Assembly (NCBI RefSeq): GCF_004295125.1
Contig: NZ_CP036170.1
Location: forward strand, 3,102,501 to 3,166,500
DNA length: 64,000 nucleotides
Reading direction: 5' to 3'
DNA from: [Clostridium] scindens ATCC 35704
GTDB lineage: Bacteria > Bacillota > Clostridia > Lachnospirales > Lachnospiraceae
Part shown: positions 9,119 through 17,975 of the stretch, in pieces
How positions within the stretch are numbered: position 1 is the first letter of the stretch
Layout: each line of letters starts with the position of its first letter
Program-made: the position numbers and the translations under genes
Notes under the pieces: generated by a model
Database searches by the model: none
Seen by the model: the letters and a program-made list of their open reading frames with translations, nothing else
What the model was told of the DNA's origin: nothing

Positions 9119-9156
9119 CAAAAAACCCAGATTCCATAGCGAAATCTGAGTTTTAA
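9119..9156 (-). terminator. Terminator after rpmB
   Basis: On the minus strand a stem of about 13 bp (AACTCAGATTTC paired with GAATCTGGGTT, with one G-T pair) closes a 6-nt loop and is followed by TTTTTT. Confidence 0.85.
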
Positions 9157-9162
9157 TTTTCC

Positions 9163-9351
9163 TTACGCACGCTCAACTCTGCCTGATTTTAAACAAGAAG
9201 TACAAACATACATCTTCTTTGTGGCTCCGCCCTCTGTTTTCACGCGAACTGATTTTACATTTGATTTCCACATCTTTGGTGATTTTCTATGAGAGTGGCT
9301 TACGTTGTTTCCAAAGTGAGCACCCTTTTCGCAAATAGCACATTTAGCCAT
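9163..9351 (-). CDS. rpmB: 50S ribosomal protein L28
   Basis: L28 is a small protein of the large ribosomal subunit. The 62-residue sequence begins MAKCAICEKG and ends with the CTSCLKSGRV motif, so it keeps two CxxC pairs and is the zinc-binding form; many Firmicutes carry zinc-free copies as a zinc reserve, and that copy is not here. AGGAGG precedes the ATG. It is a single-gene unit with the promoter at 9407-9435 and the terminator at 9119-9156, upstream of asp23-fakA-recG in the usual Firmicute order. Confidence 0.97.
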   Translation of the reverse strand: MAKCAICEKGAHFGNNVSHSHRKSPKMWKSNVKSVRVKTEGGATKKMYVCTSCLKSGRVERA

Positions 9352-9406
9352 GACTGCACCTCCTAACGCTCATAATAAGTTCTTTTCCGAACTCGCAACA
9401 ATAGTT

Positions 9407-9435
9407 ATTTTACCAGAAGAGCAATCAAATTGCAA
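9407..9435 (-). promoter_or_regulatory. Promoter for rpmB
   Basis: Minus strand -35 TTGCAA (9430-9435), 17-bp spacer, -10 TAAAAT (9407-9412). The leader to the L28 ATG is about 50 nt. Confidence 0.75.
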
Positions 9436-9458
9436 GTACTATTTCTCATTTTCTTATA

Positions 9459-9596
9459 CTAGCAGCAAAACAAGTTATATCCAGCCAGTATGCATAAAGC
9501 GATGCACAGCACTTCCACGAACATGTTTGGCAGTATCATCGCCAGAATGATGCCAACCGCCACCCAGAACAGGGCAAATCCGACTACCCGCTTCAT
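9459..9596 (-). CDS. Small membrane protein of 45 residues
   Basis: An easily missed small gene between gerW and rpmB. The frame reads MKRVVGFALFWVAVG at the start and ends AGYNLFCC before a TAG. Two hydrophobic segments (about 5-22 and 26-42) joined by a short Leu-Pro-Asn turn predict a helical hairpin with the basic N-terminus inside. GGGGTGG lies eight bases before the ATG. It starts 62 nt after gerW and runs the same way, so it may be the last cistron of the ftsW-pbp-gerW transcript. I do not recognise a function. The start, the ribosome binding site and the amphiphilic pattern make chance unlikely. Confidence 0.72.
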   Translation of the reverse strand: MKRVVGFALFWVAVGIILAMILPNMFVEVLCIALCILAGYNLFCC

Positions 9597-9657
9597 AATT
9601 ATTGCCACCCCTGCCCTTGTTTTGTAATATTATATGTGCATAGGGGGAAATACATGA

Positions 9658-10059
9658 CTATTCTTTGGAAGAATCAGCCTCATCAAGGATATTTTTTACG
9701 TCATCTTCCGTCATCTTGCCTTCCTTTGAAGAACTGAACTTTTCTACCACATCCGGTATCATATCAAGGATCTTGGTCATCGTATCCTGATTCTTGATGT
9801 TCACAAGCCTGGTATGCCCATTCTGAATTACAAGCACGGCGCTTGGCGTCATCTTGCCTCCGATACCTCCGGCTCCTTTTTCCTTTTTGTCTCCGTTAAA
9901 CGCGCCAGCCCCTACTGCGAATGAGACGTCCACCAGAGGGAGAATGATCGTATCTCCTATATGGATTGCATCTCCTACCACCGTCTTGGATGAGACAACT
10001 CCGTCCATCCCATGAAACAGGGCTTCCACCGTTCCTTTAAAATTGTTATTCTCTGCCAT
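9658..10059 (-). CDS. GerW family sporulation protein (YtfJ)
   Basis: GerW/YtfJ proteins are made during sporulation and in Bacillus are needed for the response to L-alanine during germination. The 133-residue protein shows the family core: the segment VVGDAIHIGDTIILPLVDVS, a Gly-rich stretch (GAGGIGGKMTPSAVLV), and a variable charged C-terminal tail. There is no signal peptide. It directly follows a DUF2953 gene, reproducing the ytfI-ytfJ pair of Bacillus, which supports the call. AGGAG lies upstream of the ATG. Confidence 0.92.
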   Translation of the reverse strand: MAENNNFKGTVEALFHGMDGVVSSKTVVGDAIHIGDTIILPLVDVSFAVGAGAFNGDKKEKGAGGIGGKMTPSAVLVIQNGHTRLVNIKNQDTMTKILDMIPDVVEKFSSSKEGKMTEDDVKNILDEADSSKE

Positions 10060-10080
10060 ATTTTTGCTCCTCCTACCCGC

Positions 10081-11076
10081 TTATAATTCAAATTCTTTCA
10101 CATGACGGTATGTCATACGCACTTCTTTGCACCATGCCAGGTTCCACATAAGCCTGACAAAATGGATGATGCGGATCCTGCCCTTGATGTACAGGCTGCC
10201 CTCCAGGACCTTGTGCTCAAAATCCGGGATAATGCTTACATGCTCGCCCCAGAATGGATACAGCATGCTAAGCCCCGCCAGTACCTGCCCGGTCGTGCAG
10301 GGATCCTCAAATCCATAATGGAGATCTGCCGCAAGCTTCTTAGGCTTCAGGCGGCGAAGCAGCTTGAATGCCTCGTCCTTAGCCTTAAAGAATGCCTTCT
10401 TGTGGACTTCGTCAGTAATAAACTCTGCCAGTCTTTCCTTTTTCTCCAGCAATAATTTTATTCTATCACAGAACGCAAGGAATGTACATTTTATCTTCCG
10501 ATACAGAGCCTTTGCCTTTTCCCACAGGCCTTTTGCCTTCCGTCCTATGCCCTTTTTGCCTTTCGTATCTTTGCTGTCGCGTTCCCTATCTTCCGGGACA
10601 GCGACGGCTTCTGCCTTTTCCATATCTTCTTCAGTTTTTTGAAACTGCGTTTCAGTTCTTTCAGGTAATCCGGGTTCTTCCTCATCTTCCTTCGGATGGC
10701 CTTTACGCTCCTTCGGAGGCTCTTCCACCTCTTCTTCCAGCGCTTCCCACTCTTTTTCCAGTTCTTCTTCATATCCTCCCACCTCTTTTTCTACTGTCTT
10801 CTTATCATCCTGTCCGCTCTTCATCGTCTTCCACGCTGTCCGGACGCTCCATGACAGTTCCTGGCCTTCATACCCGGCTATTGCCTTAAAAAGGCGCGCA
10901 AGCCATGTCACTTTCACCCTGGCCTTTACTCCCTTAAGCGTGCCGTCAAACTCCGCCCCTGCCTCGTACCGGATTGGCACAAAAAGAATAACGCAAACTA
11001 ACAATACCAGTATCCCCAGTATTGCTGCTATTATGATCCCTATGATTTTCAAGATTAGCAATAGAATATGTAGCAT
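10081..11076 (-). CDS. DUF2953 domain membrane protein (YtfI type)
   Basis: A 331-residue protein with one N-terminal hydrophobic segment (about 3-27) followed by a beta-rich DUF2953 start (IRYEAGAEFDGTLKGVKARVKVTW). The middle, about residues 85-180, is a very charged Glu/Lys insertion that looks disordered, and the C-terminal third carries the conserved DUF2953 end (LHYGFEDPCTTGQVLAGLSM). YtfI sits next to the germination protein YtfJ in Bacillus, and the same order is seen here, so a sporulation role is plausible but unproven. The next gene upstream ends two bases before its start, so the two are coupled. Confidence 0.82.
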   Translation of the reverse strand: MLHILLLILKIIGIIIAAILGILVLLVCVILFVPIRYEAGAEFDGTLKGVKARVKVTWLARLFKAIAGYEGQELSWSVRTAWKTMKSGQDDKKTVEKEVGGYEEELEKEWEALEEEVEEPPKERKGHPKEDEEEPGLPERTETQFQKTEEDMEKAEAVAVPEDRERDSKDTKGKKGIGRKAKGLWEKAKALYRKIKCTFLAFCDRIKLLLEKKERLAEFITDEVHKKAFFKAKDEAFKLLRRLKPKKLAADLHYGFEDPCTTGQVLAGLSMLYPFWGEHVSIIPDFEHKVLEGSLYIKGRIRIIHFVRLMWNLAWCKEVRMTYRHVKEFEL

Positions 11077-11077
11077 C

Positions 11078-11401
11078 TTACTCTTCCTGTTCTTTTTTTA
11101 ATATATAAGAGCGGATGTCAGCTCCTTTTGTCTCATTATACACTTCCTGGACAATTTGTTCTACCAATTCTACCGCATCTTCATATCCTTTTGCGATCCC
11201 CACCACAAAGAAGTCCTCATGGGGATAATCCGGCTGCAAAAGCAGCACGGAATTATAGATCTCCAAATGGTTCTTCTCGTTCTGGGACAGCGTAATGATA
11301 TGGATATTTACCTGGAACTTATTTTCTTCCAGTTTCCGGATGATTCGGTCTTTCTTCTTCTCCAGCCCTTCCATCAGGTAGAGATGCTTATAGTACCTCA
11401 T
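11078..11401 (-). CDS. Conserved small soluble protein of unknown function
   Basis: About 107 residues, MRYYKHLYLMEGLEKKKDRI at the start, with an N-terminal charged helix and a likely alpha/beta core (FQVNIHIITLSQNEKNHLEIYN). No signal peptide, membrane segment or catalytic motif is visible, and I do not recognise the family. The ATG at 11401 was chosen because AGAGGG stands eight bases upstream; an ATG two codons earlier is too close to it. It lies between the class B PBP gene (17 nt gap) and the DUF2953 gene (1 nt gap), so it belongs to the same transcript, which suggests a cell-wall or sporulation setting. Confidence 0.75.
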   Translation of the reverse strand: MRYYKHLYLMEGLEKKKDRIIRKLEENKFQVNIHIITLSQNEKNHLEIYNSVLLLQPDYPHEDFFVVGIAKGYEDAVELVEQIVQEVYNETKGADIRSYILKKEQEE

Positions 11402-11418
11402 TCGCATTTCCCTCTTTT

Positions 11419-12951
11419 CTAATAGTAATAGGCATCAAATACCTGTTTCGCCACATCGACTGCTTTGGCGGTCCCGTCGGATGACTCAATGATCACGCTG
11501 ATGACTAGTTCCGGGTTGTCCACGTTGGTCATTCCGATAAACCAGGAGTGATCCTTTTCCTTATCCGAACTGTATTCTGCGGTTCCCGTCTTTCCGGCGG
11601 CCGTATAACTCTGCCCGCTCAAGACGGATGCGGTCCCATAGTCCACTACGGCTGACATGTACTGCTTAAGCTTGGCCGCGTCCTCAGAAGTCATCAGGCT
11701 TTTATACTTTTCCGGCTTATTCTTGTCGATGACCGCACCGGTATAATTGGTGACGGAATCTACCAGATACGGCTTCATCAGGGTTCCTCCGTTGGCGATA
11801 GCAGAAGTGATGAGAGCCATATGGTACGGGCTGACCTGGGTTTTTCCCTGCCCCATGGCGGTCATCATCTTATCAGCGCTTCCAGCCCCCGGCTCCAGCG
11901 AGAAGGAACTCTTACTGTAAGGCAGCACGGAAGGAAGTTTGGAATTAAACAGCAGTTCTTTGGATGTCTCTCTAAAATTCTTAATGTCCAATGACAGACC
12001 GATGTTGGAAAAAGAGGTATTGCAGGAGTAGGCCAGACTGTCCTGGAAGCCTACCTGGCCGTGTACATGTCCGTTGTAGCAGCGGATGGTCACCCCATCC
12101 TTCTCGATGGCCCCGGTACAGTTGTAGCCATAATTTTCATAATCCGGATTCTCTCTCATATACTCAAGGGCCGTAACCACTTTGAATGTAGATCCCGGCG
12201 CATACTGGCCCTGTGTAGCACGATTCAAAAGCACGCTGTCCTGATCAGTATTCAGGAAATCCCAATTCTCAGCTACGGTATTGGGATCAAAGTCCGGCTT
12301 GGAGACCATGGCCAGGATCTTTCCTGTGCTCGGCTCCATCACCACCACGGCTCCCTTGTAATTGCCGAGGGCATCATAGGCAGCCTCCTGAAGTTCCAGA
12401 TTCAAAGTGGTCACCACGCTATCGCCCATATTCTTCTTATCCTGGAATTCATTCTTTATCTTTTCCAGGAAAAACGCATTGGAAGTCAGAAGTTCAAAGT
12501 TCTCCACAGATTCCAGGCCTGATTTGCCCTGCACGCTGTATCCTACTACATGGGCAAACATGTTTCCGTAAGGATACTCCCTCGTCTCCGTGCCGTCTTC
12601 TGATACGTTCGTCTGAGCCAGCACGTTGCCTTCCTTATCTAGGATCTTCCCCCTTACTACCCGGTCAGCATAAGAATCCTGTCTTGCATTATAAGGGCTT
12701 CGGATGATATCCCGGCTTCTTGCCACCTGGAAATAGGTGATATAGCCCATAAGTACCAGGAATAAGGCGACGAAGATGTAGGTTACCCTAGCGAATTCTT
12801 TGTTCCTTGCGCGCTTTGCCTTGGCCTTTTGCTTGTCCTTTCGGTTGGCTTCTTTGCGCTCTTTCCGGGACATCTCCCGTCTTTCTTGGTCTCTTTTTAT
12901 TCTCTTGTCCGCTTCTCTTTGCTCGTAGCCTTTCCTTTTTCTTTCTTTCAA
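11419..12951 (-). CDS. Class B penicillin-binding protein (peptidoglycan transpeptidase)
   Basis: A monofunctional transpeptidase that cross-links peptidoglycan together with the SEDS glycosyltransferase encoded just upstream. With the TTG start at 12951 the protein has 510 residues: a very basic cytoplasmic N-terminus (1-52), one membrane anchor (about 55-75), a short dimerisation part, and the catalytic domain with STFK (254-257), SCN (309-311) and KTG (454-456), all intact. GAGGA lies eight bases before that TTG. An ATG at 12873 is the main alternative; GGGAG directly abuts it. Either start overlaps the ftsW-like gene, by 164 or 86 nt. The short length resembles PbpA/PBP2-type SEDS partners of Clostridia rather than a full FtsI. 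Confidence 0.9.
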   Translation of the reverse strand: MKERKRKGYEQREADKRIKRDQERREMSRKERKEANRKDKQKAKAKRARNKEFARVTYIFVALFLVLMGYITYFQVARSRDIIRSPYNARQDSYADRVVRGKILDKEGNVLAQTNVSEDGTETREYPYGNMFAHVVGYSVQGKSGLESVENFELLTSNAFFLEKIKNEFQDKKNMGDSVVTTLNLELQEAAYDALGNYKGAVVVMEPSTGKILAMVSKPDFDPNTVAENWDFLNTDQDSVLLNRATQGQYAPGSTFKVVTALEYMRENPDYENYGYNCTGAIEKDGVTIRCYNGHVHGQVGFQDSLAYSCNTSFSNIGLSLDIKNFRETSKELLFNSKLPSVLPYSKSSFSLEPGAGSADKMMTAMGQGKTQVSPYHMALITSAIANGGTLMKPYLVDSVTNYTGAVIDKNKPEKYKSLMTSEDAAKLKQYMSAVVDYGTASVLSGQSYTAAGKTGTAEYSSDKEKDHSWFIGMTNVDNPELVISVIIESSDGTAKAVDVAKQVFDAYYY

Positions 12952-14260
12952 TATCTTCTTCCTCGTCTTCCCTTAATATATACAGTCCTTGAATAATCGC
13001 AAACATGATCAGCGTACTAAGCAGGGAACTTCCTCCGTAGCTGACCAGCGGAAGTGTTACTCCCGTAGAAGGGATGAACTTGGTCACGCCGCCTATGGTA
13101 AGGAATACCTGGAATATGTAGCAGGTTCCAAGTCCCAACGCCACCATTTTATAAAACATGTTGTGAAGCTGCATGGCAATATTCAGGAACATGACATAGC
13201 AGCTGACGCAGACCAGTATCATGCACAGCGCGAATATCAATCCCAGTTCTTCCGATATGGCTGAGAAAATAAAGTCTTCATCCGCTACGGGGATGGTATC
13301 CGGCTCGCCCTGAAAGAGTCCCATTCCAAACCAGCCGCCTGTGCCGATAGCAAATAAGGATTGGGCAACCTGATATCCGCCATTGTCATAGGACGCAAAG
13401 GGATCTTTCCACACGATGACACGCGTCCGTACATGTCCAAAAAGATAATAGGCCGCCACTGACGCCACGCTTCCCGCGCCAAGCCCGGCCGCCAGATACA
13501 GCGGCTGGCGGGTAGCCACATAGAGCATTGCCAGATATACGACAAAGATGATCAGCGCTGCCCCAAGGTCCTTGGATGCTACCAGAATCAGCACATGGAA
13601 TGCCGCCAAAGCCGTCGTGATCACAATATCCCGGAATTCCAGCGACCGCTTGAAACTTGCCGCCACAAAAAATACGAAGATGATCTTCACCAATTCTGAA
13701 GGCTGGATGCTGATGCCGCCTACCGTAAAACCTAGTTTCGCGCCATAGGACACCTGGCCTACCACGGCCACGATCGCAAGGGATACGATGCCTGCAATGG
13801 CATACAAGTTCCTCCATTCCGACAGTTTCTTAAACTTGCGGATGATAACCGGAATCACGAAGCTCGCCGCGATGGCTCCCGCCGCGATGACATACTGCTT
13901 GACCGCCTTTTCATAGTTCAGCCTGGTCAGCATGATCATGCCAATGCAAAGAAGCATGCACATATTATTTACGACCAGCCTGGATACCTTTGGATAAATA
14001 AACGTATATAGCAAGATAGTAGTACCAAAAAGTACCACTTGCATCAAATAGAAGGCAAGCAGCTTGACATCCTGCTTCTCCAGATACATCACCAGAAATG
14101 CGATGATATGTATCGTGAACATCAGTACATTCTGCCTCCTAAGCATCCGCTTCTTCTTATCCGGATCATAGTAGCCAAAGATGCTGAAGCAAAGGTACGT
14201 ATACATCGTCATTAATATGATGATCAGATATTTGGATAGTTCAACAATTATATTAACCAC
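12788..14260 (-). CDS. SEDS family peptidoglycan glycosyltransferase (FtsW/RodA/SpoVE)
   Basis: A polytopic membrane enzyme that polymerises lipid II into glycan strands and works with a class B PBP. The 490-residue protein has roughly ten hydrophobic segments and the family stretch TGVTLPLVSYGGSSLL near its end. The catalytic region carries IQPSELVKI. The C-terminal 70 residues are a charged Lys/Arg/Glu cytoplasmic tail, read in one frame over DNA that is also the start of the PBP gene. The start is a GTG at 14260, close behind the U32 gene (8 nt). Which branch it serves (division, elongation or sporulation) cannot be told from sequence; the adjacent PBP makes it a self-contained polymerase pair. 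Confidence 0.92.
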   Translation of the reverse strand: MVNIIVELSKYLIIILMTMYTYLCFSIFGYYDPDKKKRMLRRQNVLMFTIHIIAFLVMYLEKQDVKLLAFYLMQVVLFGTTILLYTFIYPKVSRLVVNNMCMLLCIGMIMLTRLNYEKAVKQYVIAAGAIAASFVIPVIIRKFKKLSEWRNLYAIAGIVSLAIVAVVGQVSYGAKLGFTVGGISIQPSELVKIIFVFFVAASFKRSLEFRDIVITTALAAFHVLILVASKDLGAALIIFVVYLAMLYVATRQPLYLAAGLGAGSVASVAAYYLFGHVRTRVIVWKDPFASYDNGGYQVAQSLFAIGTGGWFGMGLFQGEPDTIPVADEDFIFSAISEELGLIFALCMILVCVSCYVMFLNIAMQLHNMFYKMVALGLGTCYIFQVFLTIGGVTKFIPSTGVTLPLVSYGGSSLLSTLIMFAIIQGLYILREDEEEDIERKKKERLRAKRSGQENKKRPRKTGDVPERAQRSQPKGQAKGQGKARKEQRIR

Positions 14261-14268
14261 TTCTTCAC

Positions 14269-16434
14269 CTACTTTACTCCCCTTTTGAAATGTCCCCGGG
14301 TATACTCCATATCCGGCGCCTGCACCTCTTCCCGCCAGATGATTCCCCTGACATAGTCCAGAATGATCCTGCGCATCTGCTCCGTGCCTTCCGTAGAAAA
14401 ATCAAGACGGATTTCCGCCGGCTCAAGGCTCAGGAGTTCTTGCGCCTTATCCGCCAGATAAAGCGGCGAGGAATTATAAATTATATTATAACAGTATGCG
14501 CAGCATTTTTTAACCGCAAACTTCTTTTTATATCGATCCCGGATATGCAGCCAGCCTTCTTTTGCATCGCATCTATCCATGGTCTTTCCAATGCAGCCAG
14601 CTGTAACCATGACAGGCTGATAACCATAGGCGATCAACGACTGTCCCCGAATATCCAGTTCTTTCAGTTCTCTGGCGTTTAACTCTACCGGCGCAGTGAA
14701 CCGTTTGATCCCGCCCTCCTGCATGAACCGCTTGGAAAAGCGATTGCAGGCATAAAGATTATAATCTCCACGTATCTCCTTATTATATGCATGCTCCAAA
14801 AGCCATTGGAGACTCTCCCAGTTCCGTACCAGTATGCCGTCAAAGGATAACCGGATCATCCCGTAAGCCTTTTCAAGCCTAAGAGCCGCATCTTCCCGAA
14901 ATATATAAGGCATGGCAAGATAATGCTTTTTCCCGGATTGAACGGACTGGATCATTCTGGCTGCCTCTTTTATCTCCTGCGGCGGCAGATCTATATAAAT
15001 ACATTCTGCTTCCTTGCATTCCACTGCCGCCTTCAGCTGGCTCAGGGAGCGGACTAAAAGAGCAAGCTGCGGGTCTTTTGATGCCTTTCCTGGCCTGGCG
15101 TCCCCGCAAGCCATCCTTTTTTCTCTAGACGACGCTGCCTCTTCCTTTGCTTCTTGCGTCCTCTCTGCCTTTCTACGGTAATCCGACAGCACGCGGTCTG
15201 TCAAGGCCGCAAGCCCGTCTCTTCGCAGCTCGTTGAGTGCCTGCATAGGCAGGAACAGATCCCCCTCCATGCACACTTCCATCCGCTCAAACGCAAACTG
15301 CGTATTCCCGGTCTTTCTCATCTGCTGCTCCACCCTGGACGCTTGAAGCGGCTGACGCATGGCAGGCTCTGGCTTAGGGCCTTCGCATTCTATGCGGTAT
15401 GTCCCATATTCCAGTAATAGTCTAGCACTCTGACCCAAAGAAAGTATTAATTTCCCATTAATTTTTTCTTGTATTTTATAATCTGGATATGCTGCTGTCT
15501 CTTCTTCCCGACCCGGCGGGCGTCTGAAAGATATCATTTCCTTTCCATTGTGCTGGCGATAGTATCCTTCGCTGTATCCCCTTCTCTGGTACGCGCCAAG
15601 CAGTTTTTCCCTATCCTCTCTTGATACCTGGTATCCTGCTCTTCCTTTCTGGCAGTACAGGTCTGCATATTTCCGGTATAATCTTGTTACCGTATACACA
15701 TAATCCGGCTGCTTCATCCGCCCTTCTATCTTAAAGGAATCGATTCCCGCCTCCATCAGTTCCGGAAGCAGATCAATGGTACATAGATCCTTCAGGCTCA
15801 TAAGATCGCAAGGCCTGCCTCCCTCCACACTGTAGGGAAGCCTGCATGGCTGGGCGCACTGGCCACGGTTGCCGCTTCTGCCTCCAGTCATGCTGCTTAA
15901 AAGGCACTGGCCTGAATAGCAGTAGCAAAGCGCCCCGTGTACGAAGCATTCTACCTCAAGCCCTGTCTCCTCTTTCATGATCCGGATTTCTTCCAGAGAC
16001 AGTTCCCTGGCGGGAACCACGCGTGTGATGCCCCGGCTCTTCATAAAAGATGCTCCTCTTCTGCCGGTTATGGTCATCTGGGTGCTTGCGTGGAGCGCAA
16101 GGCCGGGAAAGTGCTCCCGGATATAGGATGCCGCTCCTACATCCTGGACGATAACGCCGTCTAGTCCTCTTTCATAGTAGGGCTTCAGGTATTCATAGAG
16201 CTGATCGATCTCCTTGTCCTTTAACAGGGTATTGACCGTCAGATAGACTTTCCTTCCATGGATGTGCACATAGTCAATGGCTTCTTCCAGTTCTTCCTGT
16301 GTCAGATTCTTGGCATAGGCCCTCGCCCCAAACTGCATGCCGCCGATATAGACTGCATCGGCTCCGGCGCACACCGCGGCCCTGAGGCTTTCATATGAGC
16401 CGGCTGGCGCCAATATTTCAACGTGTCTGTTCAT
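14269..16434 (-). CDS. U32 peptidase family protein with DUF3656 domain (RlhA-like)
   Basis: A 721-residue U32-family protein. The N-terminal part begins EILAPAGSYESLRAA and contains the U32 signature around CFVHGALCYCYSGQC with clustered cysteines (also GQCAQPC), which in relatives bind an iron-sulfur cluster. The C-terminal half carries a DUF3656-type region and a final Cys pair (KKCCAYCYN). Although called collagenase-like, the closest studied relative of this architecture is E. coli RlhA, which hydroxylates C2501 of 23S rRNA, so RNA modification is the likelier role (inference). GGAAAG precedes the ATG. Its start lies 15 nt beyond a hairpin that overlaps the zapA stop, and it is followed at 8 nt by the ftsW-like gene. 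Confidence 0.88.
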   Translation of the reverse strand: MNRHVEILAPAGSYESLRAAVCAGADAVYIGGMQFGARAYAKNLTQEELEEAIDYVHIHGRKVYLTVNTLLKDKEIDQLYEYLKPYYERGLDGVIVQDVGAASYIREHFPGLALHASTQMTITGRRGASFMKSRGITRVVPARELSLEEIRIMKEETGLEVECFVHGALCYCYSGQCLLSSMTGGRSGNRGQCAQPCRLPYSVEGGRPCDLMSLKDLCTIDLLPELMEAGIDSFKIEGRMKQPDYVYTVTRLYRKYADLYCQKGRAGYQVSREDREKLLGAYQRRGYSEGYYRQHNGKEMISFRRPPGREEETAAYPDYKIQEKINGKLILSLGQSARLLLEYGTYRIECEGPKPEPAMRQPLQASRVEQQMRKTGNTQFAFERMEVCMEGDLFLPMQALNELRRDGLAALTDRVLSDYRRKAERTQEAKEEAASSREKRMACGDARPGKASKDPQLALLVRSLSQLKAAVECKEAECIYIDLPPQEIKEAARMIQSVQSGKKHYLAMPYIFREDAALRLEKAYGMIRLSFDGILVRNWESLQWLLEHAYNKEIRGDYNLYACNRFSKRFMQEGGIKRFTAPVELNARELKELDIRGQSLIAYGYQPVMVTAGCIGKTMDRCDAKEGWLHIRDRYKKKFAVKKCCAYCYNIIYNSSPLYLADKAQELLSLEPAEIRLDFSTEGTEQMRRIILDYVRGIIWREEVQAPDMEYTRGHFKRGVK

Positions 16435-16448
16435 ATCATTCTTTCCTT

Positions 16449-16474
16449 TAAAAAAGGCTGTCCACAGACAGCCT
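16449..16474 (-). terminator. Terminator or attenuator at the end of zapA
   Basis: On the minus strand AGGCTGTC / GACAGCCT forms an 8-bp stem with a 4-nt loop, followed by TTTTTT. The stem overlaps the TAG of zapA and ends 15 nt before the U32 gene start, so it separates zapA from the downstream operon or attenuates read-through. Confidence 0.8.
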
Positions 16475-16886
16475 ATTTCTTACGATTATTCTTTATCTCT
16501 GTTTCCAGCTGGACAATCTTCATCTGAAGATCCTTGTTCTCTTCCTTCAGCTTGTCCATCGCCTTTTCTGCATTCTCCAGCTTGATCTGAACAGATATCA
16601 ATTCATGCTTCAGATCATACATCTCTTTATCCTTCGCTTCTATATCGCTTTCCAAAGTGCCGCCCTGCTTCTTTGCCTTGAAATAATCATCGGCGATATT
16701 CAGCGCAAGCAAGATGCTTCTTGTCTCCGCGCTCTGCTTCCTGTATCCTTCGCTGTTGCTGCACTCTTCAATCTTATGATTCAGATAAGTGGATACCTTC
16801 TGCAGGTAGTCTTCGCTTTCGAAGCCGCTGAGGGTGAACACCTTTCCCCCTATTAATACTTCTGTATAGTTTTTTGATGATGCCAT
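16473..16886 (-). CDS. zapA: Cell division protein ZapA
   Basis: ZapA bundles FtsZ filaments and stabilises the division ring. The 137-residue protein has the globular ZapA head (YTEVLIGGKVFTLSGFESEDY, then ALNIADDYFKAKK) followed by a long coiled coil from about residue 75 to the end, rich in Lys and Glu. It is longer than the about 90-residue Bacillus ZapA because of this coil, as in many Clostridia. GGAGG lies upstream of the ATG. It has its own promoter at 16924-16952 and a terminator at its stop codon, so it is probably transcribed mainly alone. Confidence 0.92.
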   Translation of the reverse strand: MASSKNYTEVLIGGKVFTLSGFESEDYLQKVSTYLNHKIEECSNSEGYRKQSAETRSILLALNIADDYFKAKKQGGTLESDIEAKDKEMYDLKHELISVQIKLENAEKAMDKLKEENKDLQMKIVQLETEIKNNRKK

Positions 16887-16923
16887 TAGAAGCCTCCTCG
16901 AAATTTCATAATATCTGTAAACT

Positions 16924-16952
16924 ATTATAAACTAAACTGATGTAAAAACCAA
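16924..16952 (-). promoter_or_regulatory. Promoter for zapA
   Basis: Minus strand -35 TTGGTT (16947-16952), 17-bp spacer, -10 TATAAT (16924-16929). The -35 box abuts the ruvB stop codon. Confidence 0.7.
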
Positions 16953-17960
16953 CTACTTTTCTTCATTTTCATGTGAAATTCCAAGATGACGGTACGCGCT
17001 GTCTGTCACCACGCGGCCTCTCGGCGTCCGCTGGATGAATCCGTTCTTCAAAAGATAGGGCTCATACACATCCTCGATCGTCCCCGCATCCTCGCCGATT
17101 GCCGCAGCCAGCGTATCAAGTCCAACCGGGCCTCCCTGAAACTTTTCGATCATGATCAGAAGCAGGCCCCTGTCCGTCTGATCCAGCCCCTCCTTATCCA
17201 CATCCAGGAGATCCAGGGCATAATTCGCCACCTCTTCTGTGATATATCCGTCATATTTTACCTGGGCAAAGTCCCGCACCCTCTTAAGAAGACGGTTGGC
17301 AAGCCTTGGCGTGCCTCTGGACCTTCTTGCCAGCGCATAAGCGCCCCGCTCATCTATTCCAACCTCCAGCACTCTGGCTGAGCGCAGGATGATGGTCTTT
17401 AATTCCCCTACCGTGTAGAACTCCATCCGGTTGACGACGCCGAAGCGGTCCCGAAGAGGCGCCGTCAGCATCCCTGCCCTGGTCGTTGCGCCCACCAGGG
17501 TAAACTTAGGCAGATCCAGCCGTATGGAGCGCGCGCTGGCCCCTTTGCCGATCATGATATCGATGGCATAGTCCTCCATCGCCGGATACAGCACTTCTTC
17601 CACTTGACGGTTTAAGCGGTGGATCTCGTCCACGAACAGGACGTCTCCCTCCTGCAGGTTATTGAGAATCGCCGCCATCTCTCCCGGCTTCTCGATTGCA
17701 GGGCCTGAAGTAATCTTGATATTCACGTTCATCTCATTTGCAATAATACCGGCCAGCGTCGTCTTTCCCAGGCCAGGCGGCCCGTAGAACAGTACATGGT
17801 CCAGCGCCTCGCCTCTTGCCTTGGCCGCTTCAATATAGATCTTAAGCGTCTCCTTTGCCTTCTCCTGGCCGATATAATCTTCCAGCATCTGCGGCCGCAG
17901 ATGGTTCTCGATCTTGATGTCCTCTTCCAGGTTTTCTGTTGTAATAATTCGTCTGCTCAT
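16953..17960 (-). CDS. ruvB: Holliday junction branch migration ATPase RuvB
   Basis: RuvB is the hexameric AAA+ motor that, loaded by RuvA, drives Holliday junction branch migration. The 335-residue protein has Walker [11 protein letters not shown], Walker B with FVDEIHRL, sensor 1 [10 protein letters not shown] and the arginine finger region APLRDRFG, then the C-terminal winged helix ending [16 protein letters not shown]. The length is standard. It follows ruvA by 15 nt and is the last gene of the NusG-II, Gx, ruvA, ruvB transcript. The resolvase RuvC is not in the window. Confidence 0.98.
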   Translation of the reverse strand: MSRRIITTENLEEDIKIENHLRPQMLEDYIGQEKAKETLKIYIEAAKARGEALDHVLFYGPPGLGKTTLAGIIANEMNVNIKITSGPAIEKPGEMAAILNNLQEGDVLFVDEIHRLNRQVEEVLYPAMEDYAIDIMIGKGASARSIRLDLPKFTLVGATTRAGMLTAPLRDRFGVVNRMEFYTVGELKTIILRSARVLEVGIDERGAYALARRSRGTPRLANRLLKRVRDFAQVKYDGYITEEVANYALDLLDVDKEGLDQTDRGLLLIMIEKFQGGPVGLDTLAAAIGEDAGTIEDVYEPYLLKNGFIQRTPRGRVVTDSAYRHLGISHENEEK

Positions 17961-17975
17961 CTATCTCACCCCGCA

